NCBI RefSeq assembly: GCF_004348545.1
Contig: NZ_SMKL01000031.1
Coordinates: 1 to 64,000 of the forward strand
Length of the DNA stretch: 64,000 nt
Direction: 5' to 3'
From: Jiangella ureilytica
Lineage (GTDB): Bacteria > Actinomycetota > Actinomycetes > Jiangellales > Jiangellaceae
The notes beneath the pieces were generated by a model. That model saw only the letters and a program-made list of their open reading frames with translations. It was not told the DNA's origin and did no database searches. The position numbers were made by a program, and so were the translations under genes. Position 1 is the stretch's first letter. Every line of letters starts with the position of its first letter. Shown here one piece after another: positions 50,086 to 58,620 of the stretch.

Positions 50086-51099
50086 TCACGTCGACTCGCG
50101 TTGGACGAGGGTCGTCGGAAGGATGGTTGCGGCGCCGTCCTTGCCGTCGATCACCTCCACCAGGAGACGTACGAGCTCAACGCTCATCTGCTCGAACGGC
50201 AGCCGGACGGTGGTGAGCGACGGCTCGAGGGAGGCTGCCAGGTCGGTGTCGTCGAATCCGCCGACCGCGATGTCGGTGGGCACGCGCAACCCGGCCTCTC
50301 GTAGCGCGGCCATGGCTCCGGCCGCCATGCGGTCGTTCGCTGCGAAGACCGCGTCGATGCGTTCACACCGCTGCAGCAGCTCCTGCATGCCTGCGTAGCC
50401 GCTGGCGCGACTGTAGTCGCCGTGCGCCACGAGGCTTTCGTCGTATTCCTCTCCCATCGCCTCGCGGTAGCCGGCCAGGCGTTCCCGGCCGCCCGACGTG
50501 TCGAGCGGTCCGGCGATGGTTGCGATGTGCCGGCGGCCGGACTCGGCGAGGTGGGACGTCATCTGCCTCGCGCCGCCCCGGTCGTCGGCGGAGACGTAGG
50601 CGAGGTCGTCCTCGAACCCGATCGGGCGGCCACAGCTCACGGTGGGGATCCGCGCATCGAGGAGCGGATCGAGCAACGGGCTGCCGGAGTGGTTCGAGAT
50701 CAGCAGGACTCCGTCGACGTGACCGGCCATGATGAAATCGGTCGCGCGCTTGCGGTCCGCGTCGGTCCCGGCGGTCATCAGGATCAACGACATGTCCCTG
50801 TCGCCGAGAGCGGCGGCGGCGCCGCGGAGGAGAACGGCGATGTTGGGGTCGTCGAACAGCAAATGCTGTTTCTCGGCCAATAGGAAAGCCACCGAGTTCG
50901 ACCGGCGCGTCGCCAGACTTCTGGCGTGGTGATTGACCTGGTATCCAGTGCGCTGGATCGCCTCCTGGACAGCAGCCAAGGCGTCGGCACTCACCCAATG
51001 GCCGCCGTTGAGAACGCGCGACACCGTACCTCTGGAAACTCCGGAGGCGGCAGCCACATCACGAATCGTGGGTCGGCGCGGTCTGCCAGGTGGATTCAC
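50086..51099 (-). CDS. LacI-family transcriptional regulator (second)
   Basis: A 337-residue LacI repressor. The helix-turn-helix TIRDVAAASGVSRGTVSRVL is at residues 11-30, followed by the sugar-binding domain with GVLLISNHSGS, PTVSCGRPIG, AVFAANDRMAAGAM and a DDTDLA segment. The GTG at 51099 gives the usual short N-terminus; the open frame extending to 51297 adds unusual sequence. TATCCT about 12 bases upstream of the GTG and no ribosome site suggest a leaderless message. It is convergent with the hydrolase gene. I see no matching operator nearby, so its targets are unknown. Confidence 0.9.
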   Translation of the reverse strand: MNPPGRPRRPTIRDVAAASGVSRGTVSRVLNGGHWVSADALAAVQEAIQRTGYQVNHHARSLATRRSNSVAFLLAEKQHLLFDDPNIAVLLRGAAAALGDRDMSLILMTAGTDADRKRATDFIMAGHVDGVLLISNHSGSPLLDPLLDARIPTVSCGRPIGFEDDLAYVSADDRGGARQMTSHLAESGRRHIATIAGPLDTSGGRERLAGYREAMGEEYDESLVAHGDYSRASGYAGMQELLQRCERIDAVFAANDRMAAGAMAALREAGLRVPTDIAVGGFDDTDLAASLEPSLTTVRLPFEQMSVELVRLLVEVIDGKDGAATILPTTLVQREST

Positions 51100-51306
51100 G
51101 TCCCTAGGATATTCGCTGAGCACGTCCGTAGCGGAGTCCCTGGCCTTGCGCCGGGCCGCCACATCGGGGCACACGGGGTGTCCCGGCGAAAGCGCCATGC
51201 CGGGCGGTCTACGCCGAGCGTGACGCGATGTCCAGACGGAAGGGACGCCGGTGGCGCGCGAGACTAGCTGAATGCCCCCGGTGGTGACGGAGCACACGGC
51301 CGGCTC

Positions 51307-51753
51307 TCATTCGTGGCTGCCGAGGATCGACATGATGTCGATGAGTTCGGGCCAGCGGGATCGCGGTAGCGGGGAGAACAGCTCCTCGGCGGCGGCCGCG
51401 TAGGCACGCAGCCACGTTTCCGCTTGCTGAACGCCTGCAGGAGTGGCGATCATCTTGGTCACGCGCCGATCGGCGGGGTCTTCGGTGCGTGCCACGAGTT
51501 CGTCGCGGACCAGTGCCTCGAGCAGTGACGAGGCCGTCCCTTGCGCGATGCCGACGGCAGCGGCGACATCGGTGACGCGGATGGGGCCCAGCCGGGCGAC
51601 CTCTACCAGCACGCGCGCCCGCGGGAAGGACACGCCGACCTCGCCGAGTCGTTCGTCGAACGCGCGGCCAAGGATCTTTGCCACGCGGCCGAACGTGTCG
51701 GCGAGCTCGACGGCCGAGGGGCCCGTGTTGCCACTGCCGGGTCGATCTGCCAT
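51307..51753 (-). CDS. MarR-family transcriptional regulator
   Basis: A 148-residue MarR regulator. The winged helix is at about residues 55-105: RVTDVAAAVGIAQGTASSLLEALVRDELVARTEDPADRRVTKMIAT (spread over 60-105) with the wing DPADRR. Helices at both ends form the dimer. The ATG at 51753 has AAGGAG eight bases upstream. It is divergent from an SDR-type gene, and the 108 bp between them hold three short palindromes. It probably represses both genes and is released by a small, possibly aromatic or oxidising, ligand. Confidence 0.93.
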   Translation of the reverse strand: MADRPGSGNTGPSAVELADTFGRVAKILGRAFDERLGEVGVSFPRARVLVEVARLGPIRVTDVAAAVGIAQGTASSLLEALVRDELVARTEDPADRRVTKMIATPAGVQQAETWLRAYAAAAEELFSPLPRSRWPELIDIMSILGSHE

Positions 51754-51790
51754 CGCGACGCTCCTTCGGTGCTCGTCTTGACACTAGTAT

Positions 51791-51838
51791 GCATCGATGC
51801 CAATCTATTGATATCGATACATCTACGTCGATGCATCG
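51791..51838. promoter_or_regulatory. Cluster of palindromes between the MarR and SDR genes
   Basis: GCATCGATGC (51791-51800), TATCGATA (51812-51819) and CGATGCATCG (51829-51838) are perfect palindromes spaced about 20 and 18 bp centre to centre, in a stretch that is AT-rich for this genome. They are the likely MarR binding sites for both divergent promoters. Confidence 0.65.
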
Positions 51839-51861
51839 TCATCAATGGAGAGGAGTCTCCC

Positions 51862-52851
51862 ATGCGAATCTTCCTGACCGGCGGAAGTGGCTTCGTGGGC
51901 CAGCACCTGATCCGTCAGTTGCGCGCGGAGGGCCACACCGTCCTGGCCCTGGCCCGCTCCGCCGCCAGTGCGCAGAAGGTCACCGACGCCGGTGCCCAGC
52001 CGGTGCGCGGCGACCTGGCCGAATTGTCCGGCCGGAATGGTCCAGCGGTTCGCCCGGCATGGTCGGATCACCTCCACGAGGTCGAGGTGGTCGTGCATGC
52101 CGCGGCCCGCATGGAGTTCTGGGGTCCCGACGCACGATTCCGTGCTGACAACTACGAGCCGACCGTCGCCCTGCATGCCGCCGCCGCGCACGCAGAGGTG
52201 TCGCGGTTCGTGCTCATCAGCGCCGCCAGCGTCTCGTTGGGTGGCCAACGCGCCGCCGTGGTGGACGAGAACACCGACACCGGCACGCCGAACATCGCCT
52301 ACAGCCGGGTCAAGCTGGCCACCGAGAACGCGTTGCGCAGCGCCGTGACGCCAGGGATGAGCCTGGTGATCCTGCGCCCGCCGTTCATCTGGGGCCCGGG
52401 GATCACCACCATCGCCGACGCGGCCGAGGCCGCCACCAAGGGGCAGTGGATGTGGATCGACGGTGGCCGCCACGTCATGGACTACGTCCACGTCGACAAC
52501 CTCGCCGCCGCCGTCGTGCTGTCCCTCACCCGCGGGCGCGATGGCGCGGTCTACTACGTGACTGACGGCCATCCGATGCCGATCCGCGACTTCTTCACCC
52601 CGCTGCTGGGCACCCAGGGTGTCGACGTCTCCCGCAGCCGCAGTGTCCCGCTGGCTCTCGCCGCGCCGATCGCGGCCGTCATGGACGGCGCCGCCCGCCT
52701 GCTCCGCAGGCGCACCGCACCACCGCTCACCAACTGGCTCATCACCATCATGGGTCGCGACCGCTCCTACGACATCAGCGCCGCCCGCGCCGACCTCGGC
52801 TACACACCACGAGTCGGCCTCGCGGCCGGCATGCTCGAGATGGCCCGATAG
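51862..52851 (+). CDS. NAD-dependent epimerase/dehydratase-family (extended SDR) protein
   Basis: A 329-residue extended short-chain dehydrogenase. The nucleotide motif GGSGFVGQHL is at residues 7-16, a VVVHAAARMEFWG segment follows near 80, catalytic Tyr and Lys are in AYSRVK near 150, and RPPFIWGPG near 185 is typical of 3-beta-hydroxysteroid-dehydrogenase-like members. The ATG at 51862 has GGAGAGGAG upstream. It is divergent from a MarR gene and likely controlled by it. The substrate is unknown: a ketone, steroid or aldehyde reductase role is possible. Confidence 0.9.
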   Translation: MRIFLTGGSGFVGQHLIRQLRAEGHTVLALARSAASAQKVTDAGAQPVRGDLAELSGRNGPAVRPAWSDHLHEVEVVVHAAARMEFWGPDARFRADNYEPTVALHAAAAHAEVSRFVLISAASVSLGGQRAAVVDENTDTGTPNIAYSRVKLATENALRSAVTPGMSLVILRPPFIWGPGITTIADAAEAATKGQWMWIDGGRHVMDYVHVDNLAAAVVLSLTRGRDGAVYYVTDGHPMPIRDFFTPLLGTQGVDVSRSRSVPLALAAPIAAVMDGAARLLRRRTAPPLTNWLITIMGRDRSYDISAARADLGYTPRVGLAAGMLEMAR

Positions 52852-52893
52852 CGAGCCAGCTCGTCGCCCGATCCGCAGCCTCGTCCGCTGCGG

Positions 52894-53106
52894 TCAGGAC
52901 GCTCCGTCGCCCCGACCGGCCTCGGCCGACACCGCGCGGTCGCGCTGGATGCGGCGCGCGATGACGAGTCGTTGATCGAGCCAGTGATCGATCGACTCGG
53001 TCGTGCGGACGATCTCGGCAGGATCTTCGCAGCGGTGACGGTACTCGGTCAGCCGGTTCAGGATCCGGTCGACGTGGTCGAGTTGGGCGCCAGGGGACCA
53101 GGTCAT
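52894..53106 (-). CDS. Small hypothetical protein
   Basis: A 70-residue, soluble, mostly helical and charged protein starting MTWSPGAQLDHVDRILNRLT. I do not recognise a family. The ATG at 53106 has GGAGGAG five bases upstream; a GTG three bases earlier is too close. Good ribosome site and codon use support it being real. It follows the metallo-beta-lactamase-fold gene in the same direction by 79 bp and is convergent with the SDR gene. Confidence 0.6.
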   Translation of the reverse strand: MTWSPGAQLDHVDRILNRLTEYRHRCEDPAEIVRTTESIDHWLDQRLVIARRIQRDRAVSAEAGRGDGAS

Positions 53107-53185
53107 CACGGCTCCTCCGGTGATGCTGCGACATCGTCCACGGGCCGGTGCCCGATCGCCGCGAGACGAAACCCGTCCGAACCGG

Positions 53186-53986
53186 CTAACGCCGTTCTCG
53201 GCTGGGCAGGCGGATCGTCTGGCCGCGCTGGACGGTGCGGAGCTGGCCCGGCAGGCGGCGCCGGCGCACCTCGGCGATGAAGTCGGCCAGGGGTGAGCGG
53301 AAGACGGTGTAGTCGTTGTAGTGGATCGGGATGGTGATCGGCGGCGCGATGAGCTCCACGAGGTCGGCGCCCTGCCGATGGTCCATGGTGACGAGAACGC
53401 CGAGGGCGCGGGTCCCGCCCAGGTGGATCACCATGGCGTCCAGCGCCGGGAACCGCTCGGTGATCTCGCGCAAGGTCGGGCGGTAGAGCGTGTCTCCGGT
53501 GATGTAGAAGCGGCTGAGGGTGGTGCCGGCCCGCTCGACCTCCACGATGCTGCCCATCACCGGAGGCAGGAGCCGGCCGACCAGGCCGGGGCCGTGGGTG
53601 CCGGGAACCGAGGTGATCCGCAACGTCTGGTCGTCGCCGGTGAACTCGTGGCTGGTCCACGTCTCCAGCGCGACGGAGTCCTCGAAACCCCATCGCCGCA
53701 GCCGTCCTGCGGCGTGCGGCGTCGTGACGATCGGCAGCTCGTGCGGCAGCCGGGACCGAGCGACCCGATCGAAGTGGTCCCCATGCAGGTGGGAGAGGAG
53801 CACGGCCGTGAGCGGGGGAAGGTCGTCGGGCTGCATGGCCGGCTCGGTGCGGCGTTTCGAGAAGAGGCCGTACCCGAGGTGGACCCGTTGACCGCGGTGC
53901 AGGAAGTTCGGATCCGTGAGCACGGTGAAGTCCCCGAGTCGCAGCACCATGGTGGCCGTGCCGACGAACGTCATCGAGAGTGGCAT
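53186..53986 (-). CDS. Metallo-beta-lactamase-fold hydrolase (UlaG/NAPE-PLD-like)
   Basis: A 266-residue metal-dependent hydrolase. The start MTFVGTATMVLRLGDFTVLTDP is typical of UlaG-like proteins. The metal motif HLHGDH lies at about residues 67-72 (SHLHGDHFD), and further ligands are likely in TGDTLY near 165 and the late IHYNDYTVF. There is no signal peptide. The ATG at 53986 has GAGAGG seven bases upstream; the frame extending to 54313 is unlikely protein. The family includes lactonases and phosphodiesterases. The neighbours do not reveal its substrate. Confidence 0.88.
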   Translation of the reverse strand: MPLSMTFVGTATMVLRLGDFTVLTDPNFLHRGQRVHLGYGLFSKRRTEPAMQPDDLPPLTAVLLSHLHGDHFDRVARSRLPHELPIVTTPHAAGRLRRWGFEDSVALETWTSHEFTGDDQTLRITSVPGTHGPGLVGRLLPPVMGSIVEVERAGTTLSRFYITGDTLYRPTLREITERFPALDAMVIHLGGTRALGVLVTMDHRQGADLVELIAPPITIPIHYNDYTVFRSPLADFIAEVRRRRLPGQLRTVQRGQTIRLPSRERR

Positions 53987-54225
53987 GGGACGCCTCTCGT
54001 CCTGGGCGGTGTCCCACGCCATACCCCTACCGGCTGCCCACACGCAGGTCGGATGAGCCGTCTCGGGCGTGGAGTCGCGGCCGGTCGACACACGGGTCGT
54101 GTCGAGCGGCGGGCCGGGGACACGGACGCCGTCGTGATCGCGACCGACCAGGACAGCATCGCTCGTGCGGTGCCCCGGCCGGAACGGCTCATGCGTGCGT
54201 GCCGGATCGCTGGGTATGGGCAGGC

Positions 54226-55248
54226 ATGCGCCTGGGAGTACTCGACATCGGATCCAACTCGGCTCAACTTCAGGTGGTCGAGGCGACCTCCGGGGCGCCG
54301 CCGCTGCCCGCACACGCGGTGAAGCTGCCTACGCTGCTGTGCGAGGTCGTCGACGACGACGGCGCCATCGGCCCGGAAGGGGTCGCACGGGTCGCCGATG
54401 CGGTGGCCGCGGCTGTCCGCGAGGCCGCCGAGCAGCGGGTCGACTATCTCTATCCGTACGTGACGTCGGTGGTCCGTGACGCGGCGAACCGCGACGAGGT
54501 GATCGACCGGATCGAGGAACGGGCCGGGGTTCGGCCGCAGTTCCTGACCGGCGAGCAGGAGGCCCGGCTGACCTACCAGGCGGTACACCGCTGGTACGGC
54601 TGGTCAGCGGGCCGGCTGCTGCTCCTGGACATCGGCGGCGGGACGATGGAGATCGCACTGGGCCGCGACGCCGAACCGGACCTCGCCATCTCGCTGCCGC
54701 TGGGCGCTCGCCGGCTGACGCGGGAGCTGCTGCCCGACGACCCGCCGAGCCGCGACCAGCTGCGGGCGCTGCGGCGCCATGTGCGCGACACCATCGGCGA
54801 GGTCTCCGACCGGCTGCGCTGGGAGGGCCAGCCGGGCCGGGTCATCGCCACGTCGAAGACGTTCAAGCAGCTGGCCCGCCTGGCTGGTGCCGCGCGGCAG
54901 CGCAAGGGCCCGTTCGTCCGCCGCGACCTGGCCCGCCGCGACGTGCGCCGCTGGTTGCCCCGGCTGGCGGAGATGCCGGCCGCGGAACGGGCCGCCCTGC
55001 GCGGGGTGTCGGCGGCGCGCGCCGGGCAGCTGCTCGCCGGGGCCGTCGTCGCGGACACGACCATGGCGGCGCTCAACGTGCGGCGTGCGGAGATCTGCCC
55101 GTGGGCGCTGCGCGAGGGGATCGTGCTCAGCCACCTCGAGGCGATCACCGACCGCACGGCCGAGGTGCCGCTCCAACCCGTCCGGCACCTGGACAGGCAT
55201 CGGCCCGCATCGGACTCCAGCGTGACGCCGCTGCACCCGGTCGGCTGA
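54226..55248 (+). CDS. Ppx/GppA-family phosphatase
   Basis: A 340-residue protein of the exopolyphosphatase/pppGpp phosphatase family. It opens MRLGVLDIGSNSAQLQVVEA, the phosphate-binding loop of the ASKHA fold, and has LLDIGGGTMEIAL near residue 132 as the second loop. The length matches short actinobacterial Ppx1-type proteins without the C-terminal HD domain. No signal peptide is seen. The ATG at 54226 has only a weak ribosome site. It lies before the P450 gene with a 132-bp gap. A role in polyphosphate or stringent-response control is expected from the family. Confidence 0.9.
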   Translation: MRLGVLDIGSNSAQLQVVEATSGAPPLPAHAVKLPTLLCEVVDDDGAIGPEGVARVADAVAAAVREAAEQRVDYLYPYVTSVVRDAANRDEVIDRIEERAGVRPQFLTGEQEARLTYQAVHRWYGWSAGRLLLLDIGGGTMEIALGRDAEPDLAISLPLGARRLTRELLPDDPPSRDQLRALRRHVRDTIGEVSDRLRWEGQPGRVIATSKTFKQLARLAGAARQRKGPFVRRDLARRDVRRWLPRLAEMPAAERAALRGVSAARAGQLLAGAVVADTTMAALNVRRAEICPWALREGIVLSHLEAITDRTAEVPLQPVRHLDRHRPASDSSVTPLHPVG

Positions 55249-55380
55249 CGCCGTCGCGCGGCCGCGCTGCTGCGGCGCATCGTCGACCTGCCGGATCTCC
55301 CCGCCAAAGGCGCACGGCATGGCGACCGGAGTCCGGCGTGCTCTGGTGTGTGCGAGGGCGGCCCGGGGTACGTCGAGGCC

Positions 55381-56640
55381 ATGAGGATCGATGATGCGCC
55401 CGGTCTGCTTCGCGAGGGCTATACGTGGGCAGGGCGGCTGCGCGGCGACCGGCCGGCTGTGCCGATACGGCTGCTGGGGCGCCGGGCTGCGCTGGTCGGC
55501 GGGCCGGAGGGCGTGCGTCGCTTCTACGACCCGAGTCTGCGGAGGCGGGGAGCGTTGCCGTTGCCGGTCAAGCTGGTCCTTTTCGGCCGGGGATCGATCC
55601 ACGGCCTGGACGATGCCGAGCACCGTCACGACAAGGCGATGTACCTGAATGTTCTCACCCCCGCTGCCGTGGACGACCTCAGCAGGCGCGCGCAGGCCGA
55701 GTGGTCCGCGGCGGCGTCGAGCTGGACAGCAGACCGGCCCGTGGTGTTGTTCGACGAGGCAGTGCGGGTGCTCACTGCGTCGGTCCTGTCCTGGGCCGGG
55801 ATACCGGACCCGCGGGCCGACGTGACGGGTCGGCGCCTCGCCGCCGTGCTGGACGGCTTCGCCACCCCCGGCGCTCCCTACGCGCGGGCCGCTCTGGCGC
55901 GGTGGCGGCTGAATCGCTGGGCTGCCGGCCTCGTGCGCAAGGTGCGGCGCAACCAGATCCAGCCTCGGCCCGGGACCGCTCTGGACGTTGCCGCTCGCGC
56001 ACGCGACCTGGACGGCAGCCTGTTATCCGAGACACGTGCCGCCGTGGCGCTACTCAACGTGGTGCGCCCGACGGTGGCGGTCGCGTGGTTCGTGACGTAT
56101 GCGGGAATCGCTCTGCACCAGCAGCCGGAATGGCGCCGCCGAGTCGCCTCCGGCGACTCGGCCGCCTGCCGTGCGTTCGCGCAAGAGGTACGCCGGCTGT
56201 ACCCGTTCGTCCCGGTCCTTGCCGCACGCGCCCGGGACGAACAGGACGTTCTCGGTGTACGGGTGCCAGCCGGCGGACTGGTAGTGCTGGACGTGCACGG
56301 CACCGACCACGATCCCACCCACTGGCCCGAGCCGGAACGCTTCGACCCGAACCGGTTTCTCAGCGGCCCCGTCGATCCGGACACCCTCGTCCCCCAGGGC
56401 GGCGGCGACGTCAGGACCGGCCACCGGTGCCCCGGTGAGGACGTCACGCTCACCATGATCGAGGTCGCCACTCGTGCCCTCGCCGAGACGCCGTACACAT
56501 TGCCACCGCAGGACTTCCGAGTCGACCTGTCGCGGATGCCGACCCTGCCGCGAAGTCGTGTCGTCATGACGGTGCCGCCCAGCAGCGACCAGAGACCGAG
56601 CGAGACGGAGCCCTCACGATCTGGGCACGAGATCGCGTAG
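55381..56640 (+). CDS. Cytochrome P450 of CYP152 (fatty-acid peroxygenase) type
   Basis: A 419-residue P450. The heme cysteine is C350 in GHRCPGED, preceded by VPQGGGD, the CYP152 pattern. R229-P230 (VVRPTVAVAW) replaces the usual acid-alcohol pair of the I helix, as in the peroxygenases P450 BS-beta and SP-alpha. The K-helix ExxR is at E269-R272. There is no signal or membrane anchor. Such enzymes use hydrogen peroxide to hydroxylate or decarboxylate fatty acids and need no reductase partner, which fits the absence of redox genes nearby. The ATG at 55381 has CGAGG upstream. Confidence 0.93.
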   Translation: MRIDDAPGLLREGYTWAGRLRGDRPAVPIRLLGRRAALVGGPEGVRRFYDPSLRRRGALPLPVKLVLFGRGSIHGLDDAEHRHDKAMYLNVLTPAAVDDLSRRAQAEWSAAASSWTADRPVVLFDEAVRVLTASVLSWAGIPDPRADVTGRRLAAVLDGFATPGAPYARAALARWRLNRWAAGLVRKVRRNQIQPRPGTALDVAARARDLDGSLLSETRAAVALLNVVRPTVAVAWFVTYAGIALHQQPEWRRRVASGDSAACRAFAQEVRRLYPFVPVLAARARDEQDVLGVRVPAGGLVVLDVHGTDHDPTHWPEPERFDPNRFLSGPVDPDTLVPQGGGDVRTGHRCPGEDVTLTMIEVATRALAETPYTLPPQDFRVDLSRMPTLPRSRVVMTVPPSSDQRPSETEPSRSGHEIA

Positions 56641-57526
56641 CGTCAACCTGCTCTTCGTGGTCTCGGCGCCGCCGGGCGGTCGCTGCAGCAGACGAGGCGG
56701 AGACGGCTCGTTCGGCTTCGACCGCTGAGTCACAGCTTCTCGGCGCTGAACCATTCTGGGGCCCAGTGCGACGTCGCAAGCCGGCTCGTCCGTCTGCCGG
56801 CGGCGCGCCCATTGACGACACAAGGCCACGGTGAGCGTGTGGCGCGGCGGCGGCTGTCGCCAACCCGCACTCCGATCGTCGCGGACCGGGTGCCATCGAC
56901 GGCGGGTTCGCGCTCGCCGCCGTGCGCCGCACCGACCAGCAGGCCAGCGCCTCGGCGAGGCCGAGGTTGCGCACCGTGATCTCGTCGATGATCCGCTGTC
57001 GTTCGGCGCCGGCGGGCGGCGAACGAGCCCGCACGGCCCGGGCTCGGGTGAGCCGCGCCCCCAGGCGGTGCGGCTCACCCAAGATGGAGCGACGAACCCG
57101 GCACGTGGTTTCGAACTCGGGTCAGTCCGGGCGCCCATACCCGCAAAGGGCTTCGGGCACGCCGCGGAAGCGACGCCGTCTCATGGGTTGTCGGGGCGTT
57201 CACGAGAAGAGCACGGCGCCGCCGGGCTGGTGCCAGGGATGTCCCACCTCCGTGCCGCCTGCGGCTGCCCGCCTCGTCGGGATGGCCGCTCTCGAACCAC
57301 GATGGGACGCGTCGAGGTCGTGGATCGCGGTCGACGTGACGTCGCACGACGTCGGCCTGAAGGGTTCGACTCGACTCCGTCGGCACCGTGCCCACCCGCA
57401 CCCGCGTCCGGCACCACCAGGGCCTGGCGGGCGCACCCGTTCATCAGCGGGAGCCGCTCCGCCGGCCGGGCATGGGCTCTGACGCGACGGGGTACGTACC
57501 GCTGCGGTCGAGTGGAGGAGGATCTG
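56641..57526. other. Gene-free region with a strong hairpin
   Basis: Nearly 890 bp without a convincing gene. A perfect 11-bp stem (GGGTGAGCCGC at 57046 and complement ending 57080, 13-base loop) looks like a terminator for a lost or unseen transcript. On the minus strand just beyond it, the short string RIIDEITVRNLGLAEA resembles the N-terminus of RecN but is not continued. The last bases hold GGAGGAGG, the ribosome site of the next gene. Confidence 0.45.
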
Positions 57527-57910
57527 ATGCGGAATCTGCGTCGGTGGGGTGCGGTGTATGTGCTGATCCTGTTGTTCCTGGGTTCGTGGCTGGGGCAGTT
57601 CTTCACGCAGTTGTCGGAGTTCCGCAGCGAGCAGCAGGTGCACGGCGAGCCGTTCAGCTGGTCGGAGTATCTGACGTCGTTCTTCGCCTCGACGTTCGAG
57701 AACTGGCAGAGCGAGTGGCTGCAGCTGGTGTTCCAGGCGGTGCTGTTGCTGGCGGCGAAGCATCTGTTGTTCCAGGCTGACGCGGAGGATTTGGAGCGGA
57801 TCGAGCGCAAGATCGACAGCATCCATGAGCGGGTGGGCGCCGGCGAGGTGGGTCCGGAGGAGGGTGACGAGGCGGCGATCGATCCTGAGCCCCACGCCTC
57901 GGGCAGGTGA
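57527..57910 (+). CDS. Small membrane protein (DUF6766-like)
   Basis: A 127-residue protein with an N-terminal helix (AVYVLILLFLGSWLGQFF) and a second hydrophobic segment (LQLVFQAVLLLAAKHLLF). Between them is the conserved-looking EHGEPFSWSEYL-type stretch. The C-terminal 45 residues are charged and probably coiled (LERIERKIDSIHERVG). It matches the pattern of DUF6766-type proteins of soil bacteria, of unknown function. The ATG at 57527 has GGAGGAGG upstream. It is followed after 91 bp by another small gene. Confidence 0.8.
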   Translation: MRNLRRWGAVYVLILLFLGSWLGQFFTQLSEFRSEQQVHGEPFSWSEYLTSFFASTFENWQSEWLQLVFQAVLLLAAKHLLFQADAEDLERIERKIDSIHERVGAGEVGPEEGDEAAIDPEPHASGR

Positions 57911-58001
57911 GACCCGCTCGATCCCTCCGGGGGTACGACGGCCGTGCGGCGCCTCACAGGCCGCCCCGCCGACGCCGATTCGGACAGACAAGGAGACCGC
58001 G

Positions 58002-58370
58002 ATGGCTGTGACCGCCTTTCAGGATCTGCCCTTGGCCGACCGTGATCACGAGTGGGACGGAGACGCGGCTGAGAAGCGCATCCGCAGGTGGGCGGATGCC
58101 GAGGACGAACCGAACGAGAAGTACCGAGACGCGCACGTCTGGTACGACGCCGACAAGAAGGACAACTTCACCTCTTACAAGCTCCGCATCGCGGACGTGA
58201 TCGACGGCAGAGTGCGTGCGGTGCCTCGCGGCGTGATGGCCGCCGGGAACGTGATGCAGGGCGCGCGTGGGGGAGTCGACCTTCCATCGGCCGACATCGA
58301 CCGGGTCAAGAGGCACCTCGAGAAGTACTACGAGAAGATGGACGACGTCGCTCCTTGGATCGACGAATGA
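58002..58370 (+). CDS. Small hypothetical protein resembling phage-protease-associated domains
   Basis: A 122-residue soluble protein. It contains AEKRIRRWADAEDEPNEKYR, then WYDADKKDNFTSYKLRIADV, RAVPRGVMAAGNVMQGARGG and RVKRHLEKYYEKM. This order is seen in small stand-alone bacterial proteins and beside HK97-type prohead proteases. The function is unknown; no other phage gene is present here, so it is not evidence of a prophage. The ATG at 58002 has AAGGAG upstream. The 250 bp that follow hold no convincing gene. Confidence 0.8.
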   Translation: MAVTAFQDLPLADRDHEWDGDAAEKRIRRWADAEDEPNEKYRDAHVWYDADKKDNFTSYKLRIADVIDGRVRAVPRGVMAAGNVMQGARGGVDLPSADIDRVKRHLEKYYEKMDDVAPWIDE

Positions 58371-58620
58371 ACTGAGCTGCCCGCCGGAACCACGCCCTCT
58401 GTCGACGCCGTCGACCGATCCGTCCCGGTGCTCGCGGGCATCGGCGAGACGAGTACGGAGCGAGCTCTCGGGTCGGCCAGGGCTTCGAGCGTCCCCCTTG
58501 TCGTCGACGACGTCGCACACCTGACGCACCATCCGATCACGCCGCGGGCGCTTCGGGAGATCGCCGCGATCGACTCCGTGGCAGCGCTCGAGGAAGCGGT
58601 TGCGCGCGCTCGCTGGGCGG

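Noticed and set aside
57080-57135. A tRNA-like 3' end (CCGGGTTCG and TCGCTCCA on the minus strand)
   Set aside because: No D arm, anticodon arm or complete T arm can be folded, so it is not a tRNA gene.
58002-58370. Prophage indicated by the prohead-protease-associated small protein
   Set aside because: No other phage gene, integrase or attachment site is visible; similar small proteins occur alone in bacterial genomes.
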